From Anodontia alba (taxonomy: Eukaryota; Mollusca; Bivalvia; Lucinida; Lucinidae), in NCBI GenBank assembly GCA_964016985.1, contig OZ024823.1:37863687-37927686 (forward strand): a stretch of 64,000 nt of DNA, read 5' to 3'. Below, one piece after another: positions 59,101-64,000 of this stretch. The number at the start of each line of letters is the position of its first letter. Position 1 is the stretch's first letter. The translations under genes and the position numbers were made by a program. The notes under the pieces were generated by a model that made no database searches, was not told the DNA's origin, and was given only the letters and a program-made list of their open reading frames with translations.

Positions 59101-62100
59101 CTGACAAGATTGCATCCATATTTTTTCAAAGGGCCATAACTCAGAAAAGGGGCATAATCATGTCAAGAAAAAAAATACGTGTCAGCTATTTTTTCATGAG
59201 GAATCCATATATGAAATTTCAAAACAGTAGCATTCACGGTTTTAAAGTTATGCTATGCATCAAAAAGCGTGACGAACGGATGGACGGACAGACGGAAGGA
59301 CGGACGGACGGACGGACGGACAACCCAGAAGCAATATGCCCCTCCAACTTCTTTGAAGTTGGGGGCATAAATATACGAGATTTCAATGTTATTTTATCAA
59401 AAGGGAAATAACTCAAAACCAGAAATTGCGAAGGGCCGTAACTCCAACATTTCAGTTAATTGGTTCAAAATTTAATCAGGTGATCTCTTCCTCAATCCCA
59501 ATCAGTATACCAAATATCAAGGCTCTGGCTTAAATACTTTTTGAGATATCTTGTTGACAAGGTCAAAATGCCTAGAACTACAAAGGGCCATAGCTGTCAG
59601 TTTTTCATGGAATTCCCTAAAAAACAAATCAGCTAATCTCCACATCATCCCCAATCAGCATATAATATTTCAAGACCCTAGCTTAAGTACTTTTCGAGAC
59701 ATCTTGCTGACAAGGTAAAAGTGCGCAGAACTGCAAAGGGCTGTAACTTTATCAATTTTTTCACCGAATTCTCTCAAAATATAATCAGGTAATCTACACA
59801 TCATTCCCACTCACTATATCTAATTTCAAGAACCAAGCTTAAATACTTTTCGAGATATCTTGCTCACAAAATTTAATTCCGATTTTTTTTCAAAGGGACA
59901 TAGCTCTAAACAAACCTTCTGGACATGAAAAAAAATACAGGTCAGCTATTTTTTCATTGGGAACCCAAATATAAAATTTCAAATCCCTAGCCTGCAGGGT
60001 TCTTAAGATATGGCATGCACAAAAAAGCTTGACGAACGGACAAACGGATGGACAAACAAAGGCAAAATAATACTCCCCATCAATTTTATTCGAAATTGGG
60101 AGGCATAATCAGGTCATCTACTCATCGCTACCAATCTATTCTTCAAGTTTCAAGGCTCCAGCTTCAATAATTTTTGAGATATTTTGCTGACAAGGGAAAC
60201 ATGCCCAAATTTACAAAGGGCCATTACTTACGAAATATTTTTTAGACTTTACATAAAAGTTAATCAGGTCATCTACTCATCATTACCAATCAATTCAGCA
60301 TGTTTCAAGTCTCTAGCTCTAACAGTTTTTGAGATATTTTGCTGACAAAAATGACCAAAATTACAAAGGGCCATAACTCAATAAGTATTTTTCAAAATTT
60401 ATTCAAAAGTTAATCAGGTTGTCTACTCATCATTACCATTCACCAAATTTCATGGCTCTGGCTCTAACAGTTTTTGAGATATTTTGCTGACAAGGTAAAA
60501 GTGCCCAAAGTTACAAAGGGCCATAACTCAAGAAGTATTATTATTCAAAAGTTAATCAGGTTGTCTACTCATCACTACTAGTCTATTCATCAAGTTTCAA
60601 GGCTCCAGCTCCAACGGTTTTTGAGATATTTTGCTGACAAGGTAAAATTGCCCAAAATTACAAATGGCCACAACTCATGAAGTATTTTTCAGAATTTCTT
60701 CAAAAGTTAATCAGATCATCTACTCATCACTACAAATCCATTTACTAAGTTTCAAGGCTCTATCTCTAACAGTTTTTTAGATATTTTGCTGACAAGGTAA
60801 AAATGCCCAAAATTACAAAGGGCCATAACTCAAGAAGTATATTTCAAAATTTCTTCAAAAGTTAATCAGGTTGTCTACTCATCACTACTAGTCTATTCAT
60901 AAAGTTTCAAGGTTCTAGCTCCAACGATGTTTGAGATATTTTGCTGACACGGTAGAAATGCCCATAATTACAAAGGGCCATAACTCATGAAGTATTTTTC
61001 AGAATTTCTTCAAAAGTTAATCAGGTCATCTACTCATCACTACAATTCCATTTGCTAAGTTTTAAGGCTCTATCTCTTACAGTTTTTGAGATATTTTGCT
61101 GACAAGGTAAAAATGCCCAAAATTACAAAGGGCCATAACTCAAGAAGTATTTTTCAAAATTTCTTCAAAAGTTAATCAGGTCTTCTCATCACTACCCGTC
61201 TATTCATCAAGTTTCAAGGCTCTAGCTTCAATAGTTTTTGAGATATTTTGCTGACAAGATTGCATCCATATTTTTTCAAAGGGCCATAACTCAGAAAAGG
61301 GGCATAATCCTGTCAAGAAAAAAAATACGTGTCAGCTATTTTTTCATGAGGAATCCATATAAGAAATTTCAAAACAGTAGCATTCACAGTTCTTAAGTTA
61401 TGCTATGCATCAAAAAGCGTGACGAACGGACTGAAGGACGGATGGACGGACGAACAACCCAGAAGTAATATGCCCCTCCAACTTCTTTGAAGTTGGGGGC
61501 ATAAAAATTTGGGAACAGATTTTCAAGATGGTGGCCACAATGGATTTCTGATAAGAAATAAATTAGCTATGTTTGATATACAAGTCATCCTGATACTTCC
61601 TATCAAGTTTCGAGTCTACTGGCCTTGTTATTAAGAGGAAGTATTTCAAAATACATTTTCATGATAGAAGCTGTAGCTACCCAACTTTGATTTCCAATCT
61701 GAACAATTTTAGCTATTTTCCTTCCACAGGAGGCCCCAATACTAATAACCAAGTCAGTTGGCCTTTCAGTTCAGGAGGAGAAGTTCAAAATAGATTTTCA
61801 AGAAGGCCACCATGGTGGCCATCTTGAATTTCTGATCAAAACTATTTTTGCTTACTATTTATCTACAAGGTGCTCTGATACTTCCCAACAAGTTTCTAGT
61901 CATTTGGTTTTTCCATTCAGGAGAAGAAGTTCAAAATACCTTTTCAAGATGGCCACCATGCAGCTATCTTGAATTTCCAAAATTGGAACCTTTTTAGCAA
62001 TTTTTTATCAATAAGTCACCTGTATGATTTTTATCAAATTTTGAGTAAATTCATTTTTTGGTTCAGGAGAAGAAGGATAAAACAGACTTTCAAAATGGCA

Positions 62101-62190
62101 GCCATGACCGCCACCTTGGATTTCCAATCGGAGTGATTTTAGCTACTTTTGATCTACAAGACCCCTTGATACTTCCTAACAAGTTCTGTC
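56138..62190 (+). mobile_element. Type I array element, core A, split by a type III element
   Basis: Left end ACAAGAGGGCTAAGATGGCC plus ACTCACCTGAG; about four core A units to 56720, then the type III insertion, then about four more core A units from 61505 to 62190. The flanks join in register: AAAGGAGAACT followed by AAATTTGGGAACAGATTTTC. No right-end hairpin is seen before the LINE remnant. Confidence 0.55.
56722..61503 (+). mobile_element. Type III array element, core G
   Basis: Left end AGAGCTGGTGTTTGTAAAAC then ACTATGCCCCCAACTG, duplicated at 56744 and 56821. The right-end hairpin TATGCCCCTCCAACTTC / GAAGTTGGGGGCATA lies at 61469-61503, after GGACGGATGGACGGACG. Further internal copies of the right end lie at 57745-57780, 60070-60106 and 59335-59369, so it is a head-to-tail composite of about four elements. 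Core G units of about 153 bp: CATCTACTCATCACTACC, CATCAAGTTTCAAGGCTCTA, CAGTTTTTGAGATATTTTGC, TGACAAGGTAAAAATGCCC, AAAGGGCCATAACTCAAGAA. Confidence 0.65.
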
Positions 62191-62200
62191 AAATATAGCT

Positions 62201-62600
62201 GATAGTGAACAAAGCTCACATACCCCTAGGCTATAGCTATCAGATGTATGTTGAACCAATTTTGCAGATACAAATTTCCCTTTGTATTGCATTCAAGAGA
62301 TGGGCAAAAGAAAAAAAATCTCAGCATCTTGGTTTTCTCCTGCACAATATACTTCACCATTGCCAGTGTTAATACAAAATCTGGAGACTCTTAATCTAAT
62401 AGCAGGTGAGAAATCTGAAGTGGACTCTTCAGTCCCTTAGATCATCAACAGCCATAAATTATGTGCTGCAAAGACCTCATAAAGAACCATTTAAGCAGAG
62501 TTTAATTTACTGTGATCCACTGATTTGGAATAATCTATCCGATTTAGAACACTTAGGAACTGTTGATAGCTTCCATAAAAATTGCATCAAATGGATGTAA
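62201..62600 (+). pseudogene. Non-LTR retrotransposon remnant (end of reverse transcriptase ORF)
   Basis: The open part 62406-62600 ends LIYCDPLIWNNLSDLEH, then TVDSFHKNCIKWM-stop. This is the pattern found after the reverse transcriptase domain in many LINE ORF2 proteins (YSGPLIWNxLP...SFKxxxxxWL). Upstream to 62201 only degenerate pieces can be read. The RT catalytic motif is not present, so this is a short dead 3' fragment. Confidence 0.5.
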
Positions 62601-62638
62601 GGAATTCAAACCTAACATAGACCATGAGTGTCAACACA

Positions 62639-62642
<4 letters not shown>

Positions 62643-62705
<63 letters not shown>
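62643..62705. repeat. (AT)n microsatellite
   Basis: Uninterrupted AT dinucleotides, directly abutting the pogo-like end at 62706. Confidence 0.95.
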
Positions 62706-62708
<3 letters not shown>

Positions 62709-63110
62709 TGTAACCTCGTTATAACGCGGTCGGTGGGGTCCAAGGTAGCTGGCCGCCATATAAGTGATTACGTGTTATAACGGTCAGACATAATCTCGGT
62801 CGTCATACCCCACCCACTTCTATACTATCGAAGTTCTGGGTGCAATCTGAGGAAAGAAAATGGATACACGTGAATTGTTACACATAAATAAACAATGAAG
62901 ACAGCTAGTCAGTTATTCTTATACACCCAAGAAGCCCATTTCTTTTGAGAGTAAATAAATAAATTCATCCTTTCTGTCTGTTGAAACGGAAAGACCCGCA
63001 GTGAAGAGCAGGAGACTAGAATATACTGAAAAGCTGGACATAAGTTTATTAGCCTTTATGGTTATCGTTGACACAATACCTGTAAGAAAGCACGCGCTAG
63101 ATTGGATATT
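62706..63110. mobile_element. Pogo-like element, left end only
   Basis: Begins after TA with CACTGTAACCTCGTTATAAC, then GCGGTCGG and GGGGTCCAAGG, then GTTATAACGG. Such TATAAC-rich ends with a TA target occur in pogo/Tigger-type elements. The inverse end is not found to the right, so it is truncated. The remainder (about 62870-63110) has no recognised content. Confidence 0.5.
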
Positions 63111-63320
63111 AACCCCTTAAAGCGCCATGCAAAATTTACAGCAGACAACATTTTGAATTTTTTATTTATGATTTATTTTTTTTTCAGGGAAAATAAGTTT
63201 TGACAGTTCATGTGAATCATCAGCTTGGCTGATGATTCACATGACATGTCAAGACTATTCTCTGAAATAATAAAAGTAAAACTGTTTTCTACTGCAGTTG
63301 CAATTGGCGCTTTAAGGGTT
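63111..63320. repeat. Hairpin MITE (family M), full length
   Basis: Ends AACCCCTTAAAGCGCCA and TTGGCGCTTTAAGGGTT are inverted. The centre is a 15-bp perfect stem (63210-63224 with 63228-63242). About 210 bp long; inner CAGCAGACAAC and outer arms are imperfect. Confidence 0.8.
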
Positions 63321-63391
63321 AAAAGAAGTTATACATTTTACACTCTCAGGCTTTTTTTTTTTTTTTTTCAGCAGCTCATCAATATAAAAGT

Positions 63392-63607
63392 TAACCCTTA
63401 TACGGCCAATCACAACTACAGCAGACAACAATTTTGACTGTTTTTTTTGCCGGAGAAAATAGGTCCTGGCATTTCATGTGAATTGTCTGCCAAGCAGACA
63501 ATTCACATAGAATATCAACACTTGTTTTCTCTGAAAACAGAAAAAATAAATTGATAAAAATAAAAATTGTTGTCTTCCACAAATTTTGCTTGGCACTTTT
63601 AGGGGTT
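63392..63607. repeat. Hairpin MITE (family M), second full copy
   Basis: Ends AACCCTTATACGGCCAATCA and TTGGCACTTTTAGGGGTT. Centre stem ATGTGAATTGTCTGC (63476-63490) pairs with 63494-63508. Only about 70 bp from the previous copy. Confidence 0.8.
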
Positions 63608-63745
63608 AAATGTGTTCACAGTCTAGGATAACATCAAACAGATTCGGCATCCTTTAATCAGGTTTCACTCATAAATGACATGAGGTCATTTACCGTTAGC
63701 TAATTGACAGCTACAGTTTAAACTAACCTTTAAAGCACTAAGCAA

Positions 63746-64000
63746 ACAAGAGAACAATGATGGTCCTATATCGCTCACCTGAGCAAACAGATTTGCATAC
63801 TTATATTACTGTTGAAGTTTCAGCCAAGTTCACTGCTCTAAATTTTATAGCCCTGCACCACGCTCCCCCCCCCCCCCCCCCCCCACCAGCAGCCATGTTT
63901 TTTTCTTTCTAACGCATCATGACAACTCAATCTTGAAAGAGGGTCACAAAAGGAACATTTCTGCCAAGTTATATTGAAACTGATCCAGTGGTTTCTGACA
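63746..64000 (+). mobile_element. Type I element start, core C (3' partial)
   Basis: Left end ACAAGAGAACAATGATGGTC (left hairpin now mismatched) plus CGCTCACCTGAG, then core C text with a poly-C run (about 63867-63884) before CAGCAGCCATG. Runs off the right edge. Confidence 0.6.

Overview
The window reads as nuclear DNA of an animal, most likely a bivalve mollusc. This is inferred from the repeat style: nested short-ended elements with tandem cores of about 150-170 bp, (ACGG)n tracts and terminal hairpins, plus tRNA-derived SINEs whose tail is CAAACAAAC. No search could be run, so the taxon is inference. There are no bacterial-type operons. Almost every open frame is a shadow of repeats.

Host coding sequence is sparse and lies on the minus strand. 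Three short exons have clean splice sites and matching phases: 54288-54412 (first half of a CARD death-fold domain), 9270-9429 (second half of the same CARD) and 281-375 (acidic linker). Read together they are consecutive exons of one CARD protein gene running right to left. Two introns then hold nearly everything else: 9430-54287 (44.9 kb, splitting the CARD in the middle) and 376-9269.

Repeat layout, left to right: a mariner 3' end (1-217); a type I array element (1433-4160); a pogo-like TIR element (4195-4996); a GGTCA-rich array (5150-6050); further type I elements (6054-8083 and 9737-11495, the latter splitting a MITE); a 9-kb, ORF-free, hairpin-packed element with 161-bp inverted termini (11772-20720) that carries a recent 2.64-kb internal duplication; arrays H, C, I and D (21320-28948) with a nested TIR element (25322-27809); a type I core E element (28981-31957) with a nested TA-flanked element; a type I core B element holding a decayed DD34D mariner (32209-34178); an 8-kb foldback element whose two inverted arms are 155-bp satellite (34252-42283); a second core D array (42292-53045) interrupted by a type I core C element, a 4.6-kb TIR element and two hAT-like elements; array H (53311-54083); the CARD exon; arrays J, A and G (54723-62190); a LINE remnant; a pogo-like end; two hairpin MITEs; and another type I start running off the right edge.

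The three array-element types (I, II, III) share one plan: a short left end, n copies of a roughly nucleosome-length core, an (ACGG)n tract, and a right-end hairpin that repeats the left end. This resembles non-autonomous Helentron/HINE elements described from bivalves, but here the same type I ends carry many different cores. The most unusual object is the hairpin-packed element at 11772-20720. Its interior is a chain of short stem-loops, some with compensatory changes between units.
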